From assembly GCA_019634625.1 (NCBI GenBank), contig JAHCBA010000007.1, positions 1 through 64,000 of the forward strand: a DNA stretch of 64,000 bases. The letters run 5' to 3'. The notes beneath the pieces were generated by a model. The model did no database searches and was not told the DNA's origin. It saw only the letters and a list, made by a program, of their open reading frames with translations. Of this stretch, positions 56,256 to 64,000 are shown piece by piece (position 1 is the stretch's first letter; the number at the start of each line of letters is the position of its first letter). The translations under genes and the position numbers were made by a program. The DNA is from Verrucomicrobiia bacterium (GTDB lineage Bacteria; Verrucomicrobiota; Verrucomicrobiia; Limisphaerales; CAIMTB01).

Positions 56256-56630
56256 ATGAGTCTCCAGATCAAGTTCAACGATGCGTGGTCCGGCATTCCC
56301 CTGGACTGCGCGGATGATGCCATTGCCTTCATCGAAGACAGACTGCAACCAAGCCATCCCCTTCGGGCGTTCAAGCTTTTCCCCGTCGCCAAGCTATGGA
56401 GAGCGTACAAGTTCCTGGTTGAGGAGGAGGAGCCCAGTGAGATGCTTTGGGTTCTGGACCTGGATCGGAGGGTCCGCATCCGGGGCAAGACGTGTTACGA
56501 CTTCAAGCGCATCGAGACCCAGGAGGAGCTGGACGCCCTGCTGGAAGCCGGTCTTGCCGACTGGGTGAAGCACATGAAGGAAGCCGGGGCTTGGGAGGAG
56601 GATGAGACCCAAGGGACCGGAGGATCGTGA
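56256..56630 (+). CDS. Small hypothetical protein between direct repeats
   Basis: The 124-residue product starts MSLQIKFNDAWSGIPLDCAD and is acidic, with a mixed alpha/beta profile and a helical C-terminus (DALLEAGLADWVKHMKEAGA). I do not recognise it. It is enclosed by two 77-79 base direct repeats, which may mean that it arrived as a cassette. Codon use looks normal for a real gene. Confidence 0.6.
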   Translation: MSLQIKFNDAWSGIPLDCADDAIAFIEDRLQPSHPLRAFKLFPVAKLWRAYKFLVEEEEPSEMLWVLDLDRRVRIRGKTCYDFKRIETQEELDALLEAGLADWVKHMKEAGAWEEDETQGTGGS

Positions 56631-56784
56631 ATAGCGCTTCGCTATTGGCATTGCATGGGGTGACTCCCTGCCTGGGGCTTGCCTCGGCCCGTCTCCCTTG
56701 CGGTGGGTTCGCCCTTATCGCATGGCTGAGCCCCGGATTTGGTCGGGCCCAAGACCTTGTGAGCAAACGGGGAGCCATGGTTCT

Positions 56785-56861
56785 CCGAATCGGCCCTTCC
56801 TGTCGCCCGCCCTTATCCGGAGCCTGATTTGTCAAATTCACAGATCTGACCCCGGGGGCCC
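56785..56861. repeat. 79-bp direct repeat, right copy (REP-like)
   Basis: This is the second copy of the repeat at 56132-56210. It ends about 50 bases before the likely start of the sigma factor gene, so it may also carry that gene's promoter region. The bases 56631-56784 hold no other recognisable feature. Confidence 0.88.
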
Positions 56862-56913
56862 CGAAAGTTCCATGTCCGGTTTGGGTCCGGCCGGCCATTC
56901 TGGGATGGCACCG

Positions 56914-58107
56914 ATGAGAACGGACCATGAACTGCTGGGGTCGTGGGTGGCCGCCAGGGACCAGGCGGCGTTTGCCGCGCTGGTCGAACGGCATGGCGGT
57001 GCGGTGTATGCCTCCGCCCTGCGGCGCACAGGGTCGCCCGATCTCGCCCAGGAGGCGGTCCAGGCGGTGTTCATCCTCCTCGACCGGAAGGCGCGCACCC
57101 TGGGTCCGAATGTCATCCTGTCCGGCTGGCTGTTCCGCGCCGCCCGACTGGTGACGCTGGATCTGATCCGTGCGGAGCGACGTCGCCGACAACGCGAAAC
57201 CCAGGCCTGCAAGATGCATGAGGCGGATCAGTCACCCTTGAACCCGGATGGCACCTGGACCCGCTGGCGGGAGATGGCGCCGCACCTCGACGAATGCCTG
57301 AACCGGCTCGGGGAGGCCGATCGCCATGCGGTGCTGCTTCGCTTCTTCGAGAACCGTTCCCTGCGCGAGGTCGGGGGCGCCCTGGGGATTGCCGAAGATG
57401 CGGCCCGCAAACGGATCACCCGCGCCCTGGCCCGGCTGCAATCCCTGCTGCTTCGCCAGGGTGCCCGCATCGAGCCGGAAGCCCTCCCGGCCGTCCTCGA
57501 GGCCCATGCACCCGCCGCGCTGCCGGCAGGCGTGGCCGGCGCGACACTCTCGGCCGTGCTCGGTTCCGGAGGCGGCCCCCAGATTTCCGCCCTTGCCACG
57601 GCGGCAGGGCGCGCCCTCGACGGCTGGGCCTGGAAAGCCTGGCTGACGGCGGCCGTGCTGTCCGTGGGCGGGGGCCTGGGATGGGGTCTGGCGGGGGGCG
57701 TCGATCGCCCCGGGGTTCCAACCTCATCGCCATCCGCACCCGCCCACCTGGATGACTACCGACCGGCCGGATTTCCCCGCCCCGAACCGGTCCACGACTT
57801 TCTTCTGTCCCTCCAGCAGGGCCTGCTCACCGGCCACCACGACCGTGTCCTCGGCCTCATCCGGTATCCCCTGCGCGTGAACGGACCCGAAGGCACGCGG
57901 ATCGTATCCTCGCCTGAGGAACTCCGTGCGGCCTTTGCATCGGTGTTCCCGCCCGACCTGGCCCGAGCCATCCTCAAGAGTCCGCGCACGCAGCTCTACT
58001 GCGATTCCCGCGGCGTGATGATCGGGTCGGGGCAGGCGTGGATCGTGGCGCACCCCGCCGGCCGCGGCGATCCCGAACCCCGCCTGGGCGCCATCAATCT
58101 CGACTGA
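56914..58107 (+). CDS. ECF-like sigma factor with C-terminal membrane segment
   Basis: 397 residues from the ATG at 56914 (an upstream ATG at 56872 adds 14 residues). Sigma-70 region 2 lies at about 10-85 (LVERHGGAVYASALRRTGSP and AQEAVQAVFILLDRKA), and region 4 at about 125-180 (RSLREVGGALGIAEDAARKRI). After a linker there is one membrane helix (about 240-260) and a C-terminal extracytoplasmic domain of about 110 residues. Fused sigma/membrane proteins of this kind are common in Verrucomicrobiota and may act as their own sensors. A pseudopilin gene follows ten bases later. Confidence 0.87.
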   Translation: MRTDHELLGSWVAARDQAAFAALVERHGGAVYASALRRTGSPDLAQEAVQAVFILLDRKARTLGPNVILSGWLFRAARLVTLDLIRAERRRRQRETQACKMHEADQSPLNPDGTWTRWREMAPHLDECLNRLGEADRHAVLLRFFENRSLREVGGALGIAEDAARKRITRALARLQSLLLRQGARIEPEALPAVLEAHAPAALPAGVAGATLSAVLGSGGGPQISALATAAGRALDGWAWKAWLTAAVLSVGGGLGWGLAGGVDRPGVPTSSPSAPAHLDDYRPAGFPRPEPVHDFLLSLQQGLLTGHHDRVLGLIRYPLRVNGPEGTRIVSSPEELRAAFASVFPPDLARAILKSPRTQLYCDSRGVMIGSGQAWIVAHPAGRGDPEPRLGAINLD

Positions 58108-58116
58108 ACTCCCGCC

Positions 58117-58857
58117 ATGCCCGCGAACCCGTCGCTTCGTCCCCGCCCTGCCGGCTTCACCCTGCTGGAACTGCTGGTGACCGTGGCCATCCTCGGCGTG
58201 CTGGCGTCCCTGCTCCTGCCCGCCCTGGCCACGACCCGGCGTCGCGCGGACGCCCTCCGGTGCGCTGAGAACCTGCGGCAGATCGGCCTCGGCCTGAGGT
58301 TGTACGCGGACGACGACACCCACGGGCGGCTGCCGGGCGAGGATCGTTCCGGACCGCCCCCGGTGGGACTGGACCCCCGGCCGTCATGGATCTTCACCCT
58401 CGGCAACGCCATCGAGAATGTGGAGCGCCTGCGGTTGTGTCCGGGCGATTCCCTGCGGGCCTGGCTGCGCACCAACGCCGGCTGCAGCTATGTCCTGAAC
58501 GAGTACACGTCCGCCGACGCGCCTCACGAATCCACCCAGCCCGCCCCCCTCGTCGATCCCGAGGGCCATCGCTGGAACGAGGCGCCCCGCGAACGTCGTC
58601 TCGACCTGCTGCCCCGCCCCGCCGAGACCTTCCTTGTCTTCGAAGCCTCGCGCCTGGGCCAGTTGCTGGGCGATGCGCGCACCCGTCCCGACACCTGGGC
58701 GCTCGGCTGGCCGCATGTCCTCGCCGACATCGATCCGCACCGTCACGGCCGCGGGGCGAACTACCTGTTTGCCGACGGGCACGTCGCGGCGATCCCGGCG
58801 GTGGTGCTGAAGGCCCGCATCGAGCGGGGCGACAACTTCGCCGTGCCCCCGCGCTGA
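58117..58857 (+). CDS. Type II secretion/pseudopilin-like protein
   Basis: The 246-residue protein has a prepilin signal near the start: GFTLLELLVTVAILGVLASL with processing after the glycine and glutamate at position 5 of the mature form. The C-terminal part includes ANYLFADGHVAAI, the usual end of the verrucomicrobial and planctomycetal H-X9-DG pseudopilin-like family. Its stop overlaps the next start (TGATG), so it is co-translated with the RCC1 protein. It is probably surface-assembled or exported by a type II-like system. Confidence 0.87.
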   Translation: MPANPSLRPRPAGFTLLELLVTVAILGVLASLLLPALATTRRRADALRCAENLRQIGLGLRLYADDDTHGRLPGEDRSGPPPVGLDPRPSWIFTLGNAIENVERLRLCPGDSLRAWLRTNAGCSYVLNEYTSADAPHESTQPAPLVDPEGHRWNEAPRERRLDLLPRPAETFLVFEASRLGQLLGDARTRPDTWALGWPHVLADIDPHRHGRGANYLFADGHVAAIPAVVLKARIERGDNFAVPPR

Positions 58858-60287
58858 TGCCCGAGGACCCCATGTGTCGTGTGTTCCCCAACCGGTCGAT
58901 GGCAGCCGTGCTCCGCCTGGGGCTGGCCGGATTCGCACTGCTCCCCGCGATCGTTCGCAGCCATGACCTTCCCACCGACCGCGAACGGCTTGCCGTGGCC
59001 GGGCCCTTCGCCGTCCGCGGATGGGGTGTCGCCCACGCCGGCAGCCCGTACCAACTCGGCCAGGTGATGGATGCCCCGCCCCTGCGACCCGGCGCCCTGA
59101 CCCGTCTCGAAGACGGGTCCGGGTATCGCGTGGTCCTCACCGGCCCGGACCGGGCGGATGGCGTGGGGCCCATGGTCCCGTACCGCTGGGAATCGAGCCT
59201 CCCCGGAGACATTCGCCTGACCCTCGAGGCGGACGACGAAGTCCTGGCGCGCGACTGGTGGGAGTCGTCGCGAACGGTGGGCCTGGCCTGCGGGGAATTT
59301 CATACCCTGTTCCTCAAACGGGACGGCACGGTCCGCGCCCAGGGCTGGAACGGCGCGGGTCAGGCGACCGTTCCGCACGACCTCCGTGAGGTGGTGGCCG
59401 TGGCGGCCGGGATGGATCACAGCCTCGCCGTCCGTGCCGACGGGCGCGTCGTGGGCTGGGGACGTTCCGACGCCGGACAGATCACGATCCCGGAGGCCGC
59501 CAACCACGGCTTCGTCGCCGCAGCCGGCGGCGTGCTTCACAGCGTCCTGCTTCGAAGCGACGGCACGGTCGAGATTCTCAATCCCGCGTTTCTTCCGGCC
59601 CCTTCGGCGGGCATGACCCTTACCGGGCTTGTCGCGGTGGCGGCCGGTGCGGCGCACAGCCTCGCCCTCACCCGATCCGGGCGCGTCCTCGCCTGGGGAC
59701 CGGCCCCGGACGGGATCACCCGGGTCCCCGACGACGCCGCACCGGCGGTGGCCATTGCCGCCGGCGCCCACTTCAGTCTGGCCCTGCGGGCCGACGGGCG
59801 GGTGCTTGCCTGGGGCGACGGGCGGTACGGTCAGACAGACATCCCGGACTCCGCCACGAACGTGGTGGCCATCGCTGCGGGATCGTACCATGCCGTTGCG
59901 TTGCGCACGGACGGGACGCTGGTGGCCTGGGGCGATGGTTCGCAGGGCCAGACGACGGTTCCCGGGGCGCTCACCGGAGGGGTGGCGGTGGCGGCGGGTG
60001 GATTTCACACGCAGGTCCTCACCCGCGAACTGCCCCCGCTCGGACTGCCTCAACCCGGCGTGGACGGCCTCGATGTCGAACTTCATCTGCCCGCGGGCCA
60101 GGCGTGGGAAATCCAGTTCACCGACGACTGGCACCATTGGGAACCCGTCCGCCGTGGCGTCGCCCGGTTTGGCGCCTGGACCGCACGACTTCCCTGTCTG
60201 AATGCGTCCCACGGCGCTTTCCGGCTGCGACCGATGCCGATCGCCGACGCCCCACCCCTTTCCGAGAACCGATCCCTAGAACCATGA
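58857..60287 (+). CDS. Exported RCC1-repeat protein
   Basis: The 476-residue protein starts MPEDPMCRVFPNRSMAAVLR, with a signal peptide-like stretch ending near SHDLP. At least five RCC1 propeller repeats are visible, among them VVAVAAGMDHSLAVRADGRV, LVAVAAGAAHSLALTRSGRV, AVAIAAGAHFSLALRADGRV and VVAIAAGSYHAVALRTDGTL with WGDG...GQT blades. It is probably exported with, or displayed alongside, the upstream pseudopilin. It overlaps both neighbours (TGATG and ATGA). Confidence 0.88.
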   Translation: MPEDPMCRVFPNRSMAAVLRLGLAGFALLPAIVRSHDLPTDRERLAVAGPFAVRGWGVAHAGSPYQLGQVMDAPPLRPGALTRLEDGSGYRVVLTGPDRADGVGPMVPYRWESSLPGDIRLTLEADDEVLARDWWESSRTVGLACGEFHTLFLKRDGTVRAQGWNGAGQATVPHDLREVVAVAAGMDHSLAVRADGRVVGWGRSDAGQITIPEAANHGFVAAAGGVLHSVLLRSDGTVEILNPAFLPAPSAGMTLTGLVAVAAGAAHSLALTRSGRVLAWGPAPDGITRVPDDAAPAVAIAAGAHFSLALRADGRVLAWGDGRYGQTDIPDSATNVVAIAAGSYHAVALRTDGTLVAWGDGSQGQTTVPGALTGGVAVAAGGFHTQVLTRELPPLGLPQPGVDGLDVELHLPAGQAWEIQFTDDWHHWEPVRRGVARFGAWTARLPCLNASHGAFRLRPMPIADAPPLSENRSLEP

Positions 60288-61708
60288 AATCCCGATCCTT
60301 CGTCCTCTGTTCGGCAGTCCTGGCATTGCTCGCCGGCCTCGCCCGTCCGGCCTCGAGTTCCACCTGGGAAGGTCCCCCGCCGGGCACTCCGTTGGCGTCC
60401 GTGGTGGCCACCGACGATCAGGGTGTTTCGGCGATCCCGACGACGCGCTGGACTTCGAGTTCCATGCTGATTCCGCCCGGGTTGCCGGAATCGCAGCTCC
60501 ATCTCGCAGGAGAATCCCCCAGTGCCACGGGGCATTGGATCGAGCCGGATCCGGCCGCGGATCCGGCGGTCCTCGAGTGGGTCGAACCGCGGCCCCGGAC
60601 GCGCTTCGAGGAACCCTCCACCGTGGTGCTCCGGGTGGTTGGCGTGGACCCGCTCGGCGCCCTGACCCATGTCACCTTCCTTGCCCAGGGGGAACCCACC
60701 GGCGAATCCCAGATCGTTTTCGTGCGGGAACCGGATCCCGGCACCGTACTGGAACACGAGTTCCACTGGGAACGGCCCCCGACCGGCATCCATCGCCTCG
60801 CCGCGCGTGCCATCGACGCCCTCGGCCGCGAGGTGCACGCCCCGACGATCCTCATCGAAATCTTCCGGCCCGCCGAACCCCTGCCCGTCCTGCCCCACCC
60901 CGCCGATCGCGATCCCGAGGACTGGCGGATCGACGAAGGGGAACTGGCCCGCTTCGCCACCGACTGGCGCGAAGGCACCGCGCCAGGCCGCATCCCGATC
61001 GGCCACGTCACCCGCGCCGCCTACCTGGTGGCCGAGGGCGGCACCTATCGCCATGAACCTTCCCGCGGTCCCCTGCCCCTTTCGTGGATTCCCGATGCCG
61101 CCCCCCTCGGCGCCTTCCCGATCCCGACCCGGCCCGGCTTCCTGTTGGTCGCCCCGTCCCTCTGGGAGGGGCCCGACCCCGCCCGCATCGCGGTGCTCGA
61201 ACTGCTGCCCGCGCCCGGCACCCGCGCCTACGCCGCCGAAGTCTGGTTGAAACCCGACACCCGGGTCCGGGCCGTGAGCGAAGGGGGCGCCCACGACCCC
61301 GTGGCCGGCGTGATCCGCTGGGGACCCTTCCCCGACGATGCGCCCCGGCGCCTGACCGTGGAATGGGAGGGCGCGGATCCGACGCCCTGGGACGGGGTGG
61401 CCTCCTTCGACGGGCACGACGTTCCCCTGCTGGCCGCCCGCATCCCGGCGGAACCCGCCCGGCCGTATGTCGAGACCCTCCGCCGGCTTCCATCCGGCGA
61501 AGTCCAGCTGGTCGTCCGCGATCCGGCTCCCCTGGTCGGAGAAAGTCACGCCCCGTGCGCCATCGAGGTGTCCCGCGATCTCCGGACGTGGCGTCGCATC
61601 GCCACGGGCGGCGACGGCGAAGGCTGCCTGCTGATCGCCGACACCGAACCCTTCGAAGGTCCCGCCCGTTTCTACCGGGTCGTCCGGGACGTGCCTCCGC
61701 TCCCCTGA
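60284..61708 (+). CDS. Exported protein of unknown function
   Basis: The 474-residue protein has a signal peptide (SFVLCSAVLALLAGLARPAS). It is rich in proline and beta strands. A middle segment resembles an Ig-like domain (about 105-190), and the end (PCAIEVSRDLRTWRRIA, then FYRVVRDVP) resembles the C-terminal autotransport-like or fibronectin-like tail of other secreted proteins here. No enzyme motif is seen. Its start overlaps the RCC1 gene stop by four bases. Confidence 0.7.
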   Translation: MKSRSFVLCSAVLALLAGLARPASSSTWEGPPPGTPLASVVATDDQGVSAIPTTRWTSSSMLIPPGLPESQLHLAGESPSATGHWIEPDPAADPAVLEWVEPRPRTRFEEPSTVVLRVVGVDPLGALTHVTFLAQGEPTGESQIVFVREPDPGTVLEHEFHWERPPTGIHRLAARAIDALGREVHAPTILIEIFRPAEPLPVLPHPADRDPEDWRIDEGELARFATDWREGTAPGRIPIGHVTRAAYLVAEGGTYRHEPSRGPLPLSWIPDAAPLGAFPIPTRPGFLLVAPSLWEGPDPARIAVLELLPAPGTRAYAAEVWLKPDTRVRAVSEGGAHDPVAGVIRWGPFPDDAPRRLTVEWEGADPTPWDGVASFDGHDVPLLAARIPAEPARPYVETLRRLPSGEVQLVVRDPAPLVGESHAPCAIEVSRDLRTWRRIATGGDGEGCLLIADTEPFEGPARFYRVVRDVPPLP

Positions 61709-61981
61709 CCCGGTCGCTCTGGCGGCCCCGGAATGCCGGAGGCCGCCATCGTGCGTCATCGGTTCGAGCTGCGCCACCCGCTCCGGCTGGAGGGGTCGGG
61801 CGCATCTCGAATCGTCCTAGTTTTTCACCTGTCCGTTCTAGGCGCCGTCCGTCCGGATCATGACGATGGGCGCATGGGTTCCGTTTGAGGTCGGCGGCCG
61901 GCACCTCCGATGGACGTGCGGCCCGGTTGCGCCTCGATGCCGATGGCAGGACTCATCGGACTCATGGACCCGTACCACTCG

Positions 61982-63004
61982 ATGAAGGAACTGCGGTTCG
62001 CCATCGTCGGCGCCGGCTTCTGGGCGCGGTACCAGTTGGCCGCCTGGCGCGAACTCCCCGGCGCGCGCTGCGTCGCGGTGTGCAACCGCACGCGCGCGAA
62101 AGCCGATGCGTTGGCGAAGGAGTCCGGCATTCGCGCCGTGTACCAGGACGCCGGGGAAATGCTCCAGCGCGAGAAGCCGGACTTTCTCGACATCATCACG
62201 GACGTGGAGACGCACAGCCGGTTTGTCCATCTCGCCGCGGCGCACGGGACGCCTGCCATCTGCCAGAAGCCGCTGGCGCCCTCCGTGACCAGGGCGGAAG
62301 AGATGATCGCCGCCTGTGCCACCGCCGGCGTGCCCTTGAGCGTGCATGAGAACTGGCGCTGGCAGACACCCATTCGCCAGCTCAAGGGGCTTCTCGACAG
62401 CGGTGTCATCGGCACCCCGTTCCGCGCCCGAATCGACTATTGCAACCGCTTCCCGGTGTTCGACAACCAGCCGTTCCTCCGGACGCTGGAGAAGTTCATC
62501 CTCACCGACATGGGCTGTCACATCCTCGACGTGGCGCGGTTCCTGTTCGGGGAGGCGGCAACGCTCTGCTGCCAGACGCATCAGATCCACCGCGACATCG
62601 CGGGCGAGGATGCCGCGACCGTCCTGCTGCGAATGCGCTCCGGCGCGACGGTGGTCGTGAACCTGAGCTACGCCAGCCGGCTGGAGCACGACTGCTTTCC
62701 GCAGACGCTGGTGGCCATCGAAGGGGATCTCGGCGCGATGGAACTGGCGCGGGATTACTGGATTCGAGTGACGACCGGCCAGGGCACGGAGGCGCGGCGG
62801 TTTCCACCGCCGGAGTATTCCTGGGCGGACCCGCGGTACGCGCTGGTCCATTCCAGCATCGTCGCCTGTCATCGCGACCTGTTGAAGGCGTTGCAGAACG
62901 GCACCGCGCCCGAGACCCGCGCGGAGGACAATGTGAAGACCCTCAAGCTCGTCGAGGCGGCCTACAAGTCGGCCCGCGACGGGCGGGTGGTGAAGATGTT
63001 TTGA
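61982..63004 (+). CDS. Gfo/Idh/MocA-family oxidoreductase
   Basis: 340 residues from MKELRFAIVGAGFWARYQLA; upstream ATGs at 61946-61964 exist but add non-conserved residues. The Rossmann motif is GAGFWA. The usual EKP motif of the active site reads QKPLAPS (Q for E). The second domain contains ILTDMGCHILDVARFLFG, typical of the family. These enzymes use NAD(P) to oxidise or reduce sugars and inositols. It is followed 22 bases later by a second dehydrogenase-like gene, so the two probably form a sugar-acid catabolic operon. Confidence 0.88.
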   Translation: MKELRFAIVGAGFWARYQLAAWRELPGARCVAVCNRTRAKADALAKESGIRAVYQDAGEMLQREKPDFLDIITDVETHSRFVHLAAAHGTPAICQKPLAPSVTRAEEMIAACATAGVPLSVHENWRWQTPIRQLKGLLDSGVIGTPFRARIDYCNRFPVFDNQPFLRTLEKFILTDMGCHILDVARFLFGEAATLCCQTHQIHRDIAGEDAATVLLRMRSGATVVVNLSYASRLEHDCFPQTLVAIEGDLGAMELARDYWIRVTTGQGTEARRFPPPEYSWADPRYALVHSSIVACHRDLLKALQNGTAPETRAEDNVKTLKLVEAAYKSARDGRVVKMF

Positions 63005-63026
63005 GAGCCTGTCTGAGCGGCCAACT

Positions 63027-63857
63027 ATGAAAACGATCACCCTCATCGGCGCCGGCGGAAAAATGGGCTGCCGCATCACCCGCAATCTCAAGCAGGGAGA
63101 CTGGCGGGTGCTGTGCCTGGAGACCAGTCCTGCGGGCATTCAACGGCTGACGGACCTGGGCGTGGGCTGCTCGGACGCCGCCACCGCCATCCCGGAAGCG
63201 GATGTGGCCATCTTCGCCGTGCCCGACGTGGCCATGGAGGCCGTCACGCGCGACATGGTGCCGCACCTCAAACCCGGCGCGCTGGTGGTCCTGCTCGATC
63301 CTGCCGCGCCGCTCGACGGCAAGATCGCGCACCGCGACGACCTCGGTTACTTCATCACCCATCCCTGCCATCCCAGCGTGTTCAACTGGGAGCCGAACGA
63401 GGAGGACTTTCGCGACTTCTACGGGGGCGTTTCGGCGAAGCAGGCCGCCGTCTGCGCGCTCATGCATGGCGGCGAGGACTTCTATGAGATCGGTGTCGAA
63501 ATCACCCGCCTCATCTACGCGCCCGTGAACCGGATCCACCGCGTCACCGTGGAACAGATGGCGATTCTCGAACCGGCGCTCGTCGAGACCCTCGCGCAAA
63601 CCTGCATGGAACGGGTCAAGGAGGGTTACGACCGCGTGGTCGCGAAGGGCATCCCCGCCGACTGCGCCCGTGACTTCGTGCTGGGTCACCTCCGCATTCA
63701 GGTGGCCGTGCTCTTCGGCGAAGTGAACGGAACGTTCTCCGATGCCGCCTACAAGATCAGCCGGCGCGCCAGGCCCGTCCTCTTCAAGGACGACTGGCAG
63801 AAGATCTTCGAGATGGACGACATCCGGGAACAGGTGCGGGACATCACCAGCAGGTGA
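63027..63857 (+). CDS. NAD(P)-binding sugar-acid dehydrogenase (phosphogluconate DH C-terminal type)
   Basis: The 276-residue protein has a Rossmann motif GAGGKMG near the start and a C-terminal domain resembling that of small phosphogluconate dehydrogenase-like and D-apionate oxidoisomerase proteins (VEQMAILEPALVETLAQTCM and GHLRIQVAVLFGEVNGTFSD). This family oxidises sugar acids in carbohydrate breakdown; the substrate is not known here. It lies between a Gfo/Idh/MocA oxidoreductase and the start of a sugar isomerase-like gene, which supports a sugar-acid pathway. Confidence 0.8.
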   Translation: MKTITLIGAGGKMGCRITRNLKQGDWRVLCLETSPAGIQRLTDLGVGCSDAATAIPEADVAIFAVPDVAMEAVTRDMVPHLKPGALVVLLDPAAPLDGKIAHRDDLGYFITHPCHPSVFNWEPNEEDFRDFYGGVSAKQAAVCALMHGGEDFYEIGVEITRLIYAPVNRIHRVTVEQMAILEPALVETLAQTCMERVKEGYDRVVAKGIPADCARDFVLGHLRIQVAVLFGEVNGTFSDAAYKISRRARPVLFKDDWQKIFEMDDIREQVRDITSR

Positions 63858-63962
63858 CGGCTCGGAACCGGCGATGCGCACCGCGATGGGCAAGTCCGCG
63901 AGGCAACGGCGCTGCCGGGTGAGACGGCAACCCTGTGGAGACGGCAGGCCTGCAACCCGGCC

Positions 63963-64000
63963 ATGATCCTCGGCCTCAGCAGCTACACGTTTGGCTGGGC
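63963..64000 (+). CDS. Start of a sugar phosphate isomerase/epimerase-like gene
   Basis: The frame reads MILGLSSYTFGWA and runs off the right edge. This opening is typical of xylose isomerase-like TIM barrel proteins, and it fits the adjacent oxidoreductases. The gap of about 105 bases after the previous gene holds no other element. Only 12 complete residues are visible, so the call rests on pattern and context. Confidence 0.55.
   Translation, partial: MILGLSSYTFGW

Overview
The window looks like chromosomal DNA from a high-GC member of the Verrucomicrobiota (Limisphaerales/Pedosphaera-like). This is inferred from gene families: a C-terminal VPDGG sorting signal; LamG, PQQ-propeller and FG-GAP/UnbV secreted proteins; a sigma factor with a C-terminal membrane segment next to a pseudopilin; DUF6288 and sialate O-acetylesterase genes. 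No rRNA, tRNA or CRISPR array was seen.

Layout. 0.3-5.5 kb (minus strand): histone-deacetylase-like hydrolase, squalene/phytoene synthase, small membrane protein, and an NtrC-type regulator/sensor kinase pair. 6.6-8.7 kb: yicC-gmk-coaC operon. 8.8-17.7 kb: TPR/FG-GAP lipoprotein, sorted surface protein, orphan LuxR-type HTH, double-LamG protein and a methyltransferase. 17.9-22.9 kb: a Gld-type ABC transporter operon (ATPase, permease, GldG-like, DUF4340). 23.3-34.1 kb: large secreted beta-propeller proteins, a nucleotidyltransferase-like gene and an aldehyde dehydrogenase. 34.1-37.9 kb: a MacB/FtsX-type exporter whose ATPase and permease are separated by a repeat array. 37.9-41.7 kb: a molybdate/tungstate uptake operon with a tandem-fused ModA, ModB, ModC and a divergent MoeB/ThiF protein. 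42.1-45.2 kb: a small accessory island with an antitoxin fragment, an ATPase-HNH pair resembling Septu (PtuAB), a frameshifted N-terminus of a type III restriction-modification Mod protein, and a truncated enolase. 45.4-55.7 kb: PAS-AraC regulator, S9 peptidase, YdjY and DUF6288 proteins, and a sialate O-acetylesterase split by an IS4-type element. 56.3-61.7 kb: ECF-like sigma factor, pseudopilin, RCC1-repeat protein and a secreted protein. 62.0-64.0 kb: start of a sugar-acid catabolic cluster.

The least explained feature is a set of intergenic composite repeats. Hexanucleotide arrays (GATTAC, GATTAA, GATCAC, GATTTC, GAGTAC, GAGCAT, GAGCAC) occur at 1.2, 5.8, 6.4, 27.0, 28.1, 34.9 and 35.1 kb. 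Several share a conserved leader ending GGGAACTGGG(G)AGGG and a trailer containing GACTGAGGTGCGC. They lie beside a dispersed ~150-bp module with CCCTCCG inverted arms and beside GGTGTGCACGCTTTAGCGTG inverted pairs. I do not recognise this composite element; it and the defence island are the main leads.

Because most gene starts were chosen by eye, start positions are less certain than gene identities.
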